This document shows positions 1 through 5,984 of a stretch of DNA of 5,984 nt, one piece after another (the stretch's first letter is position 1; every line of letters starts with the position of its first letter). The DNA is from Acidobacteriaceae bacterium. Lineage in GTDB: Bacteria; Acidobacteriota; Terriglobia; Terriglobales; SbA1. The notes beneath the pieces are model-generated. The model had not been told where the DNA came from and did no database searches. It worked only from the letters and a program-made list of their open reading frames with translations. A program made the position numbers and the translations under genes. The stretch covers positions 19,442-25,425 of the forward strand of contig PMHI01000413.1 in the NCBI GenBank assembly GCA_003156615.1. The letters run 5' to 3'.

Positions 1-1691
1 GTCAGCCTCACCAGACCCGCGTCTACATCGTGCAGATGCACGCGAAGGGCGCGCCGCCCACGCTCGGCCAGCACCTGGAAATCACCCCGCGCCTGCGCCG
101 CCTTGACCACGCCGAACGTGTATTTCTGCTGTGGTACCGGCAGTTCCAAAGTATCGTCGCAGGTCATCTGCAGAAATACGCCTGAATTCTGCCCGCCCTT
201 GTAGGCCTGCCCCGTCGAATGCAGAAAACGAGGACCAAAACCAAGGCAGGTTGCCACATGTTTCTTGTCCCGGACCGCGTGCCGAATGGCCTGCAGTTTT
301 CTTTGGTGTTCGGCATTCATCTGGATAAATCCCAGCATGGCGAAGTAATCACCGGCGCCGAGGCGGCCCAGATGAGCTTTCAAATATCCCGCCAGAGACT
401 TGTCCCTGCCCGCGGCCTGGCGCAGGGCCGCAGCATTGTTCTCGTCCGTGAACAGCATGACGCCGCCGTCTTCCACGACAGGTTTTTCTGCGGGCAGGGA
501 ACCGGTCTTTTCGTAGGCGGAAGTCAGATTCCGGGTAGCAGTCTTGCTGGCCTCAACGTCAGGCTGGTTGAATGCGTTAATCCCGATGATGGAACCGGCA
601 ACCGCGGTGGCAATCTCCCATCGGAAAAATTCCGCTCCCAGGTCATAGCTGTCGGCCATCGAGATCCGCAGCACCGCCTGCCCGGCCTCCTCGAGTGCCT
701 TCACCTTCGCATCCTGCGCGACCTCGGTGGCATGTTGAGTGTGAATGTAGGCAAACACACGATCGTTGCCGTAAACCTCCGGCGCCGCCAGTTCCTCGCG
801 GTCCACCGGAATAATGCCTTTTCCAACCTTCCCCGTGGACTCGGCCAGCAACTGCTCAAGCCACGCGCCTAGATCGGAGAGATCTGGAGAAGTGATGATC
901 GTAACTTTATCGCGGCGGCTCCGTGCAGCCATACCCAGAATGATTCCGAGCACCGCACCAGGATTTTCTCCAACCGGGGCGGAAGGTCCGCACGCTCGCA
1001 CCATCTCCTGCGTGCGGTCAAGAAACTTCTTCGTGTCCACTCCGATTGCTGCCGCTGGCACCATGCCGAAGTGTGAAAGCGCGGAGTAGCGGCCTCCGAT
1101 CGAAGACCGGCCCAAAAAGATATGCCGGAAACGATCTGCTTCCGCGACCTGCTGCATCTTCGATCCGGGGTCGGTGATGGCAATGAAGTGGCTGCCCGCG
1201 TTATCCGCGCCCACAGCCTGCTTCGTACGCTCAAAGAAATACTGTTTGAAGATGTTGGGTTCGAGCGTGCTGCCAGACTTGCTCGAAACAATGAAGAGCG
1301 TCCGGGCAATGTCGACTTTGTCTTCGAAGGCCTTCACCTGCGCAGGGTCGGTGGAATCGAGAACGTGTAGATCAGGGTATCCGGCAATCTTGCCGAAGGT
1401 CATGCGCAGAACTTCCGGACACAAGCTCGATCCACCCATGCCCAGCAGAAGAATGTCTCTGAAACCCGCGCTCCAGACTTCTTTGGCAAGATTCCGCAAC
1501 TCGATCGGGTGCGCGATCTGTTCTTCGGTAATGTCCAACCATCCCAGCCAACTGGCCTCATCGTCCCCGGTCCACAGCGTGGCATCGCGCTGCCAAAGGC
1601 GCTGCATCTTGCTGCCTGACTGCCAGTCGTCGACGGCAGCCTTCACCGCCGTGGCGAGAGTTTCTGGCAGCGAAGTTTTCAGCCGGCTCAA
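1..1691 (-). CDS. pgi: Glucose-6-phosphate isomerase, Tal-PGI type (3' end outside window)
   Basis: Interconverts glucose 6-phosphate and fructose 6-phosphate in the cytoplasm, linking the pentose phosphate pathway to glycolysis. The frame is open for 563 codons from a TTG at 1691 to the left edge. It has no ATG near its start. Landmarks (TTG as residue 1): GMGGSS at 84-89; the sugar-phosphate-binding SSKSGST at 136-142 of the first SIS domain; GGRYSALS at 199-206; ESTGKVGKG at 284-292; GINAFNQPDVEASK at 370-383; and FLHSTGQAYKGGQNSG at 489-504. The last motif and the TFG..KAAQARGD stretch near the end are typical of isomerases fused behind transaldolase, unlike the E. coli Pgi type. By family length only a short C-terminal tail should be missing. 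The TTG overlaps the tal stop (TTGA) and has AAGGGA 8 bases upstream. An in-frame stop lies about 26 codons further up, and the intervening codons look non-coding, so an earlier start is unlikely. GTG at residue 16 is an alternative start. A frameshifted Tal-Pgi fusion is the other reading. Confidence 0.93.
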   Translation of the reverse strand, partial: MSRLKTSLPETLATAVKAAVDDWQSGSKMQRLWQRDATLWTGDDEASWLGWLDITEEQIAHPIELRNLAKEVWSAGFRDILLLGMGGSSLCPEVLRMTFGKIAGYPDLHVLDSTDPAQVKAFEDKVDIARTLFIVSSKSGSTLEPNIFKQYFFERTKQAVGADNAGSHFIAITDPGSKMQQVAEADRFRHIFLGRSSIGGRYSALSHFGMVPAAAIGVDTKKFLDRTQEMVRACGPSAPVGENPGAVLGIILGMAARSRRDKVTIITSPDLSDLGAWLEQLLAESTGKVGKGIIPVDREELAAPEVYGNDRVFAYIHTQHATEVAQDAKVKALEEAGQAVLRISMADSYDLGAEFFRWEIATAVAGSIIGINAFNQPDVEASKTATRNLTSAYEKTGSLPAEKPVVEDGGVMLFTDENNAAALRQAAGRDKSLAGYLKAHLGRLGAGDYFAMLGFIQMNAEHQRKLQAIRHAVRDKKHVATCLGFGPRFLHSTGQAYKGGQNSGVFLQMTCDDTLELPVPQQKYTFGVVKAAQARGDFQVLAERGRRALRVHLHDVDAGLVRL

Positions 1692-2860
1692 GCGGTCTTT
1701 CCCTTGGACTGAGTGCTTTTCTCGACCGCAGCCAGCAACTTGTGGAACGCATCCGCGAAAAGCTTCACCCCGTCATCCGTGAGCTTGGTGGTCACTTCTT
1801 TGATGGAGATGCCGGTTCTCGCCAAATTGTCCATCACGTTCTGCGCGCCGGCCACGTCCTCGGTGAGGCTGTTCCGCAGCCGCCCGTGATCGCGAAACGC
1901 ATCAATGGTGGCGGGCGGCATCGTATTCACCGTGTCCGGCCCAATCAATTCCTCGACATACATCACGTCACGATAAGCGGGATTCTTCGTGCTGGTGCTC
2001 GCCCACAGAACGCGCTGCGTCTGCGCTCCCTGGGCCGCCAGGGCTTGCCATCGCGGCCCGCTGAAGATGCGCTGATAGCGCAGGTAGGTCAGCTTGCCAT
2101 TGGCGATCGCAACTTTGCCCAGCAGACTCTTCAGCAGCGCCTGCTGTTGCGCGTCGGCGGCAGTTTTCAGCTTATCGTTGATCATCGAATCCACCAGCGA
2201 GTCGATGCGGCTGATGAAGAAGCTGGCCACGCCTCCGATTTTCTTCAGATCGCCCCCACGCTTCGCCAGATCCTCGAGTCCGGCGATGTGCGCTTCCGCA
2301 ACTTTCTCGTAAACTTCCTGCGCGAACAACAAGGTCACGTTGACGTTGATGCCTTCGCCAATCGCCTGCCGAATTGCGGGAAGTCCCTCGGCCGTTCCTG
2401 GAATCTTGATCATCACGTTCTCGCGATTCACGGCCTTCCACAAACGGCGCGCTTCGTCGATCGTCTCCTGAGTCTTCAGCGCGAGCAGGGGGGAAACTTC
2501 CAGACTGACATAACCGTCCCGGAACTTCGAACTCTCATACACCGGGCGCAGCAAATCGGCGGCGCCCTGAATGTCGCGAATCGCGATTTGCTCGTAGCGG
2601 GCCTTGGTGTCCAGATCATTGCGCGAAGCCAGCGACTTCAAGATATCGTCGTAGAGCGAGCTTTCCGCAATCGCCTTCTCGAAGATGGCCGGATTCGACG
2701 TCATCCCTCGCAGACCATCCTCTTCAATCATCGTTTTCAGGCTGCCGCTCGTGATCAGGTCGCGCCGGATGTAGTCAAGCCACATCGACTGCCTATAGCC
2801 GAGCAATGCCCGCAAAGGATTCGTAGCTTTTGAGGTTTCCAGAACTCCAGTTGGCTGCAT
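1688..2860 (-). CDS. tal: Transaldolase
   Basis: Transfers the dihydroxyacetone unit from sedoheptulose 7-phosphate to glyceraldehyde 3-phosphate, giving erythrose 4-phosphate and fructose 6-phosphate in the cytoplasmic non-oxidative pentose phosphate pathway. The protein has 390 residues, in the range of the long bacterial transaldolases (TIGR00876-like) rather than the 317-residue E. coli TalB. Visible motifs: catalytic Asp29 in WLDYIRRDLI; the signature GMTSNPAIF at 52-60; the glutamate of SLEVSP (Glu121); the Schiff-base lysine Lys152 in NVMIKIPGT; INVNVTLLF at 171-179; and the phosphate-binding SFFISRID at 213-220 with Arg218. The start ATG has AGGAG 9 bases upstream (2870-2874). It follows tkt by 55 bases and overlaps the pgi start by 4 bases, which supports an operon. 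The last 12 or so residues (STQSKGKTA region) are polar and linker-like, as expected where the fused homologues continue into the isomerase. Function is secure; whether translation always stops here is less so. Confidence 0.96.
   Translation of the reverse strand: MQPTGVLETSKATNPLRALLGYRQSMWLDYIRRDLITSGSLKTMIEEDGLRGMTSNPAIFEKAIAESSLYDDILKSLASRNDLDTKARYEQIAIRDIQGAADLLRPVYESSKFRDGYVSLEVSPLLALKTQETIDEARRLWKAVNRENVMIKIPGTAEGLPAIRQAIGEGINVNVTLLFAQEVYEKVAEAHIAGLEDLAKRGGDLKKIGGVASFFISRIDSLVDSMINDKLKTAADAQQQALLKSLLGKVAIANGKLTYLRYQRIFSGPRWQALAAQGAQTQRVLWASTSTKNPAYRDVMYVEELIGPDTVNTMPPATIDAFRDHGRLRNSLTEDVAGAQNVMDNLARTGISIKEVTTKLTDDGVKLFADAFHKLLAAVEKSTQSKGKTA
1689..1705 (-). promoter_or_regulatory. Coupled start of pgi: AAGGGA site and TTG overlapping the tal stop
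   Basis: On the minus strand AAGGGA (1705-1700) is followed after 8 bases by TTG (1691-1689), whose last two bases are the first two of the tal TGA stop (1690-1688). Such TTGA/ATGA overlaps usually indicate translational coupling, in which ribosomes ending one gene restart on the next. This is the only upstream start candidate for pgi with a plausible ribosome site. The purine run lies within the last codons of tal. Confidence 0.55.
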
Positions 2861-2915
2861 AATGATTTTCTCCTGATGAACCGTCGACGAACTTCGTTAT
2901 CTGATCACACTGCGA

Positions 2916-4997
2916 CTACTTTTCCGCGATCGCCTTGCGCGCTTCCGCAACTACCGCATCCACGGTGAAACCGAAAAACTTCAATAAGTCTTTCAACGGC
3001 GCCGAGGCTCCGAAGCGGTGCATGCCAACCGTGCGTCCCTTCAGTCCAACGTAGCGCTCCCAGCCAAAAGTCGCCGCCATCTCCACCGAGACCCGCGCCG
3101 TTACCGAAGAGGGAAGAACGCTCTCTTTGTAAGCCGCATCCTGCCGCTCAAAAATATCCCAGGAGGGCATGCTCACCACTCGCGCCGGAATGCCTTCCGC
3201 CTTGAGCTTTTCGTAAGCTTCCACGCACAAGGAAACCTCGCTGCCCGTAGCCATCAGAATCACGTCTGGTTTGCCGGCAGGCGCGTCGGCAAGAATGTAG
3301 GCTCCTCTCGCCGTGCCCGAGGCCGCGCCATACTTCGTCCGGTCAAAAGTCGGAAGCGCTTGTCGCGTCAGTACCAACGCCACCGGCTGGTGCTGCAACT
3401 GCGCAATGATCTTCCAGGCTTCGACCACTTCGTTCGCATCGCCGGGACGGAGCACAACCAGATTTGGCATAGCCCGCAACCCCGCCAGTTGTTCGATCGG
3501 TTGATGGGTTGGCCCGTCTTCTCCCAGGCCGATCGAGTCATGCGTAAAAATGAAAATCGAGGGAATTTCCATCAGCGCAGAAAGCCGGATGCTGGGCTTC
3601 ATGTAGTCGCTGAAATTGAAGAAAGTCGCTCCGAATGCGCGGATTCCAGAAACCGTAAGCCCATTCACACTCGCGCCCATCACGTGCTCGCGCACGCCGA
3701 AATGCAGATTGCGCCCCGCGTAGTTGTCGGCCTGAAAGTCGCCTGCGCCTTCAAACTGCAGCGCGGTCTTGTTCGAGGTAGCCAAATCGGCTGAGCCGCC
3801 GATCAGCCACGGAATGTTCTGCGCCAGCACATTCAGCACTTTTCCAGAGCTCTCACGGGTAGCGATTCCCTTGGCGTCCGCCGGGAATGTTGGAAGCTTC
3901 TTGTCCCATCCGTCGGGAAGCTCCCGGCGCTGCATGCGATGCAACCGCTCCGCCAGTTCCGGATATTTTTGCGAGTACTCCGCGAACATCTTCGCCCACT
4001 GTGCGTGCGCTTCCCGCCCGCGCTTACCGATTCCATCCTGGAAGTGTTCCCGCACCCCTTCCGGCACCAGAAATTTGGCATCCTCGGGCCAGCCATAGAA
4101 CTTCTTCGTGAGCCGCACTTCTTCTTCGCCGAGGGGCTCTCCGTGCGCCGCATTGGTGTCTTGCTTGTGGGGCGATCCATAGCCAATATGACTGTCCACG
4201 ATGATCAAGGTGGGACGATCGGTCGTCTTCTGGAAGGTTTCAAAGGCCCGCGCCAGCATCTCCAGATCGTTCGCATCGGCAACCCGCGTGACATTCCAGC
4301 CATAGCCGATAAATCGCGTGGCGACGTCTTCGCTGAATGACCAATTGGCCGGACCATCCAGCGTGATGTGGTTGTGGTCATACATCCAGCACAGATTCGA
4401 AAGCTTCAGATGGCCCGCGAGCGATGCGGCTTCGCCACCAATGCCTTCCATCAGGTCGCCGTCCGAACACATGGCGTAGACGTTGAAATCGAAGATCTCA
4501 AAGCCCGGCCGGTTGAAATTTGCCGCCAACCACCGGCTGGCAATGGCGATTCCCAAACTATTTCCCACGCCCTGACCAAGCGGCCCAGTCGTGGTCTCAA
4601 CCCCGGTGGTGAGATGCGATTCGGGATGTCCCGGAGTCCGGCTGCCGAGTTGCCGGAAGCGCTTGATCTCCTCCATGGGAACCGCGAGCGTTTTCAGAAC
4701 TTGCCCGTTCTCATCGACTTCGCGCACCCCCGCAAGGTAAAGCATGGCGTAGAGCAGCATGGAAGCGTGGCCGTTCGACAGCACGAACCGGTCACGGTTC
4801 AGCCACTTCGGATCTTCCGGGTCGTATCGCAGAAATTCCTGCCACAAACAGTAAGTCACCGCCGCCAGGCCCATGGGCGCGCCCGGATGCCCGCTGTTGG
4901 CCTGCTGTACGGCGTCCATCGCCAAGGTACGGATCGTGTTAATGCTCAGCGTGTCCAACTGCTGGCCCGTTACCAACGCCTGCTCACTGGCTACCAT
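2916..4997 (-). CDS. tkt: Transketolase
   Basis: Thiamine-pyrophosphate enzyme that moves two-carbon units between pentose, hexose, heptose and tetrose phosphates in the non-oxidative pentose phosphate pathway. From the ATG at 4997 it has 693 residues, about 30 more than E. coli TktA, mostly from a longer N-terminus. Landmarks: ANSGHPGAPMG with His37; SNGHASM with His77; GPLGQG at 138-143; the cofactor motif SDGDLMEG at 178-185 closing with DHNHITLDG (Asn209); GSPHKQ and His285 in the linker; the pyrimidine-domain GGSADLA at 400-406; the catalytic glutamate Glu437 in GVREH; HDSIGLGEDGPTHQP at 486-500 with Asp494 and His498; and a complete C-terminal domain beginning near residue 555. All three domains are intact. 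The usual GDG of the cofactor motif is SDG; the metal-binding Asp179 is kept. An in-frame GTG at 5036 would add 13 residues but lacks a ribosome site, whereas the ATG has AGGAG 10 bases ahead. It precedes tal by 55 bases and is probably its operon partner. Confidence 0.97.
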   Translation of the reverse strand: MVASEQALVTGQQLDTLSINTIRTLAMDAVQQANSGHPGAPMGLAAVTYCLWQEFLRYDPEDPKWLNRDRFVLSNGHASMLLYAMLYLAGVREVDENGQVLKTLAVPMEEIKRFRQLGSRTPGHPESHLTTGVETTTGPLGQGVGNSLGIAIASRWLAANFNRPGFEIFDFNVYAMCSDGDLMEGIGGEAASLAGHLKLSNLCWMYDHNHITLDGPANWSFSEDVATRFIGYGWNVTRVADANDLEMLARAFETFQKTTDRPTLIIVDSHIGYGSPHKQDTNAAHGEPLGEEEVRLTKKFYGWPEDAKFLVPEGVREHFQDGIGKRGREAHAQWAKMFAEYSQKYPELAERLHRMQRRELPDGWDKKLPTFPADAKGIATRESSGKVLNVLAQNIPWLIGGSADLATSNKTALQFEGAGDFQADNYAGRNLHFGVREHVMGASVNGLTVSGIRAFGATFFNFSDYMKPSIRLSALMEIPSIFIFTHDSIGLGEDGPTHQPIEQLAGLRAMPNLVVLRPGDANEVVEAWKIIAQLQHQPVALVLTRQALPTFDRTKYGAASGTARGAYILADAPAGKPDVILMATGSEVSLCVEAYEKLKAEGIPARVVSMPSWDIFERQDAAYKESVLPSSVTARVSVEMAATFGWERYVGLKGRTVGMHRFGASAPLKDLLKFFGFTVDAVVAEARKAIAEK

Positions 4998-5015
4998 ACG
5001 ATCGATGCTCCTCCT
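4995..5015 (-). promoter_or_regulatory. Ribosome-binding site that fixes the tkt start at ATG 4997
   Basis: The minus strand reads AGGAGGAG at 5015-5008, then 10 bases, then ATG at 4997-4995. The in-frame GTG at 5036 has no purine-rich site in the 15 bases ahead of it, and the strong Shine-Dalgarno would then lie inside the coding region. The transketolase homology also starts well after the ATG. Confidence 0.75.
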
Positions 5016-5199
5016 GGGGGACAACTGGGCCTTCACTTGCGTTGCTCGGTCGGCCTGCGGTATTAGAGTTCCCGGGATCGAAAAGGGTTTCAGCTACGCA
5101 TCGAGTGTACCAATTTCTTGCGCACCAATGTCGCCGGATTTGTGAAAAACGGAAAGAACCTGAAAAAAAAAGGAGGGACCTCGGAAACGCCTACACTAC
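4998..5199 (-). promoter_or_regulatory. Intergenic leader between the PilZ gene and tkt; probable tkt operon promoter region
   Basis: About 200 bases without a convincing gene. It is the only gap in the window long enough to hold a promoter for tkt-tal-pgi. A -10-like TACACT (5109-5104, minus strand) is visible, but no good -35 lies at normal spacing. ATTGGT occurs twice with a 15-base period (5129-5124 and 5114-5109). I recognise no riboswitch or operator. The promoter assignment follows from the layout rather than from a clear motif. Confidence 0.3.
5163..5182 (-). terminator. Weak terminator-like T9 run after the PilZ gene
   Basis: On the minus strand, about 18 bases after the PilZ stop, GAGG and CCTC (5182-5179 and 5176-5173) face each other across two bases and are followed by one C and nine T. 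The T run fits an intrinsic terminator, but the stem is at most 3-4 base pairs with too small a loop, so it may be only a T tract. Confidence 0.22.
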
Positions 5200-5868
5200 C
5201 TACCTTAACCGTTGCAGGTAGCTGTTTTCGCTCTTCGACTCTCGTGTGGTCTCTTGCACATACTTGAGAAACTGGCGGAGATTCTCTTTTTCGGCGGCTT
5301 CCATTCCGGCGAAGCGAATGCGCGTTCCCGCGGCAGGGGTGCTGCGAGTGACTACTCCATTCAGCGCGACACCTTTCACCCAAATCTTTCCACTCGCGAC
5401 CCAGAGTCCGATTTCGACTTTGGCGCCGTCGCTAATGGGAACCGCGGTCTCTACCTGGCATCCGCCCAGGCTGGTGTTGGAAAGATTGCCCCAGATGGGA
5501 GCGTCGGCGTCATTGACGCGCAACTCCACTGCCACAAAACACCAGATTCTCGGATGCCGGCGTCGATCTTGTCCCCAGTTGGGGCTGAAGATATCGGGCT
5601 CAAACGGAGGAGTGGCGGAGGCCGGCGTAGGCAGGGGTTGCGGTGGAGGTTCCGTCGCTACCTTACCCGAGCTTGCCAAAGTTGAGGAGGCGCCGGGACT
5701 TTCTTTCTTGGCCTCTCGCATGGCCGCGACCAGTGCTTCATCTCTGCCCTCGGGCGGGGCATCGCGATAGATCTGCAATAGTTTTCCCAGGTTCCGTGCC
5801 AGAACCGGGTCGGCCAGCAGCCCCGTCCAGTCCATCCCCCCCGCTGCGTTCGTCTTGGAGTCACTCAT
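5200..5868 (-). CDS. PilZ-domain protein, probable cyclic-di-GMP receptor
   Basis: A 222-residue protein with one PilZ domain at about residues 100-203. The two ligand-binding elements of the family are present: RRHPR (Arg103 and Arg107, the RxxxR motif) and NTSLGG (Asn121, Ser123, Gly126, the [D/N]xSxxG motif), so binding of cyclic-di-GMP is expected. Before it lie a likely helical segment (about 12-55) and a proline- and alanine-rich linker (about 73-95) with several PPP/PTP clusters. No signal peptide, membrane segment or output domain is visible, so it is probably cytoplasmic and may act by binding a partner; the target cannot be read from the sequence. No earlier ATG, GTG or TTG exists in frame before an upstream stop, so the ATG at 5868 is the first possible start; a weak purine run (AGAGGAAG, 5879-5886) lies 10 bases ahead. 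It ends about 200 bases before tkt and need not be functionally tied to it. Confidence 0.85.
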   Translation of the reverse strand: MSDSKTNAAGGMDWTGLLADPVLARNLGKLLQIYRDAPPEGRDEALVAAMREAKKESPGASSTLASSGKVATEPPPQPLPTPASATPPFEPDIFSPNWGQDRRRHPRIWCFVAVELRVNDADAPIWGNLSNTSLGGCQVETAVPISDGAKVEIGLWVASGKIWVKGVALNGVVTRSTPAAGTRIRFAGMEAAEKENLRQFLKYVQETTRESKSENSYLQRLR

Positions 5869-5896
5869 TGAAATGGCGCTTCCTCTGGTTCGCGCG

Positions 5897-5923
5897 AACG
5901 AGTCCCGCTTTAACGAGTCCCGC
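5897..5923. repeat. Direct repeat of 12 bases upstream of the PilZ gene
   Basis: AACGAGTCCCGC occurs at 5897-5908 and again at 5912-5923, a 15-base period. The pair lies 28-55 bases ahead of the PilZ start codon, where a regulator could bind. The period is also five codons: one minus-strand frame stays open through it (reading KAGLV twice) and ends at a TGA just inside the PilZ gene, so a coding origin for the repeat cannot be excluded. Confidence 0.6.
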
Positions 5924-5931
5924 CTTAAGGT

Positions 5932-5953
5932 TGGACCCTGGATTACTGGTCCA
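5932..5953. repeat. Inverted repeat TGGACC / GGTCCA upstream of the PilZ gene
   Basis: TGGACC (5932-5937) and GGTCCA (5948-5953) are perfect complements separated by 10 bases. The centre-to-centre distance of 16 bases would suit a dimeric regulator, and a small hairpin is also possible. With six-base arms, chance occurrence is not excluded. The rest of the stretch from 5869 to the right edge holds nothing else I recognise. Confidence 0.35.
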
Positions 5954-5984
5954 CAAGATGACCGAAGTCACCTCCAAAGTACCC

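Noticed and set aside
219..872. A 217-codon plus-strand open frame at the left end
   Set aside because: It lies opposite the isomerase, whose conserved motifs fix the coding strand and frame.
869..1309. A 146-codon minus-strand frame inside the isomerase gene
   Set aside because: It is on the right strand but out of frame with the isomerase; its product is Ser/Arg-rich and matches nothing, whereas the other frame carries SSKSGST, GGRYSALS and further PGI motifs.
1742..2833. A 363-codon open frame on the plus strand, opposite transaldolase
   Set aside because: It mirrors tal almost end to end, its product has a composition rich in Arg, His and Gln typical of antisense frames in GC-rich DNA, and no family is recognisable. 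tal on the other strand has all its motifs.
2861..2915. Search for a hairpin or promoter in the tkt-tal gap
   Set aside because: Only a short ACGAA/TTCGT palindrome with one unpaired base and a GTCGAC site are present; the 55 bases otherwise hold just the tal ribosome site, so the genes are treated as one operon.
4368..5066. A 232-codon plus-strand open frame opposite the transketolase N-terminal half
   Set aside because: It is antisense to a conserved enzyme, has no recognisable domain or ribosome site, and shows the same antisense composition.
5090..5383. A 97-codon minus-strand frame crossing the PilZ stop into the intergenic gap
   Set aside because: It overlaps the PilZ C-terminus out of frame, has a low-complexity end coded by the T9 run, and shows no family resemblance.

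Overview
The window carries one block of central carbon metabolism, all on the minus strand, preceded by a PilZ-domain gene on the same strand. Reading in the direction of transcription (right to left), the genes are: a 222-residue PilZ protein (5868 to 5200), transketolase (4997 to 2916), transaldolase (2860 to 1688), and a glucose-6-phosphate isomerase of the Tal-PGI type (1691 to beyond position 1). The isomerase runs off the left edge, so its last residues are missing.

The organism is probably an acidobacterium (class Terriglobia or near it) or another environmental bacterium of similar GC content. This is an inference. It rests on the moderately high GC, on the isomerase being of the family usually fused to transaldolase (known, to my knowledge, in Acidobacteria, cyanobacteria, actinobacteria and some others), and on the transketolase carrying the SDG variant of the thiamine-pyrophosphate motif. 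No ribosomal or other taxonomic marker is present.

The three enzymes act together. Transketolase and transaldolase form the non-oxidative pentose phosphate pathway, and the isomerase converts the resulting fructose 6-phosphate to glucose 6-phosphate and back. The tkt-tal gap is 55 bases and tal-pgi overlap by 4 bases, so the three are most likely one transcript. The PilZ gene is separated from tkt by about 200 bases with a T9 run, so it may be a separate unit.

The most notable point is the tal/pgi junction. In related proteins these two enzymes are often one chain. Here a stop and a -1 frame change separate them, and pgi can start at a TTG that overlaps the tal stop, with a Shine-Dalgarno-like AAGGGA 8 bases ahead. 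Two other points matter for annotation: the transketolase start should be the ATG at 4997, not an upstream GTG, and pgi has no ATG start and is easily missed. I see no mobile element, RNA gene, CRISPR array or defence system. Apart from the junction and some small repeats in front of the PilZ gene, this is an ordinary region.
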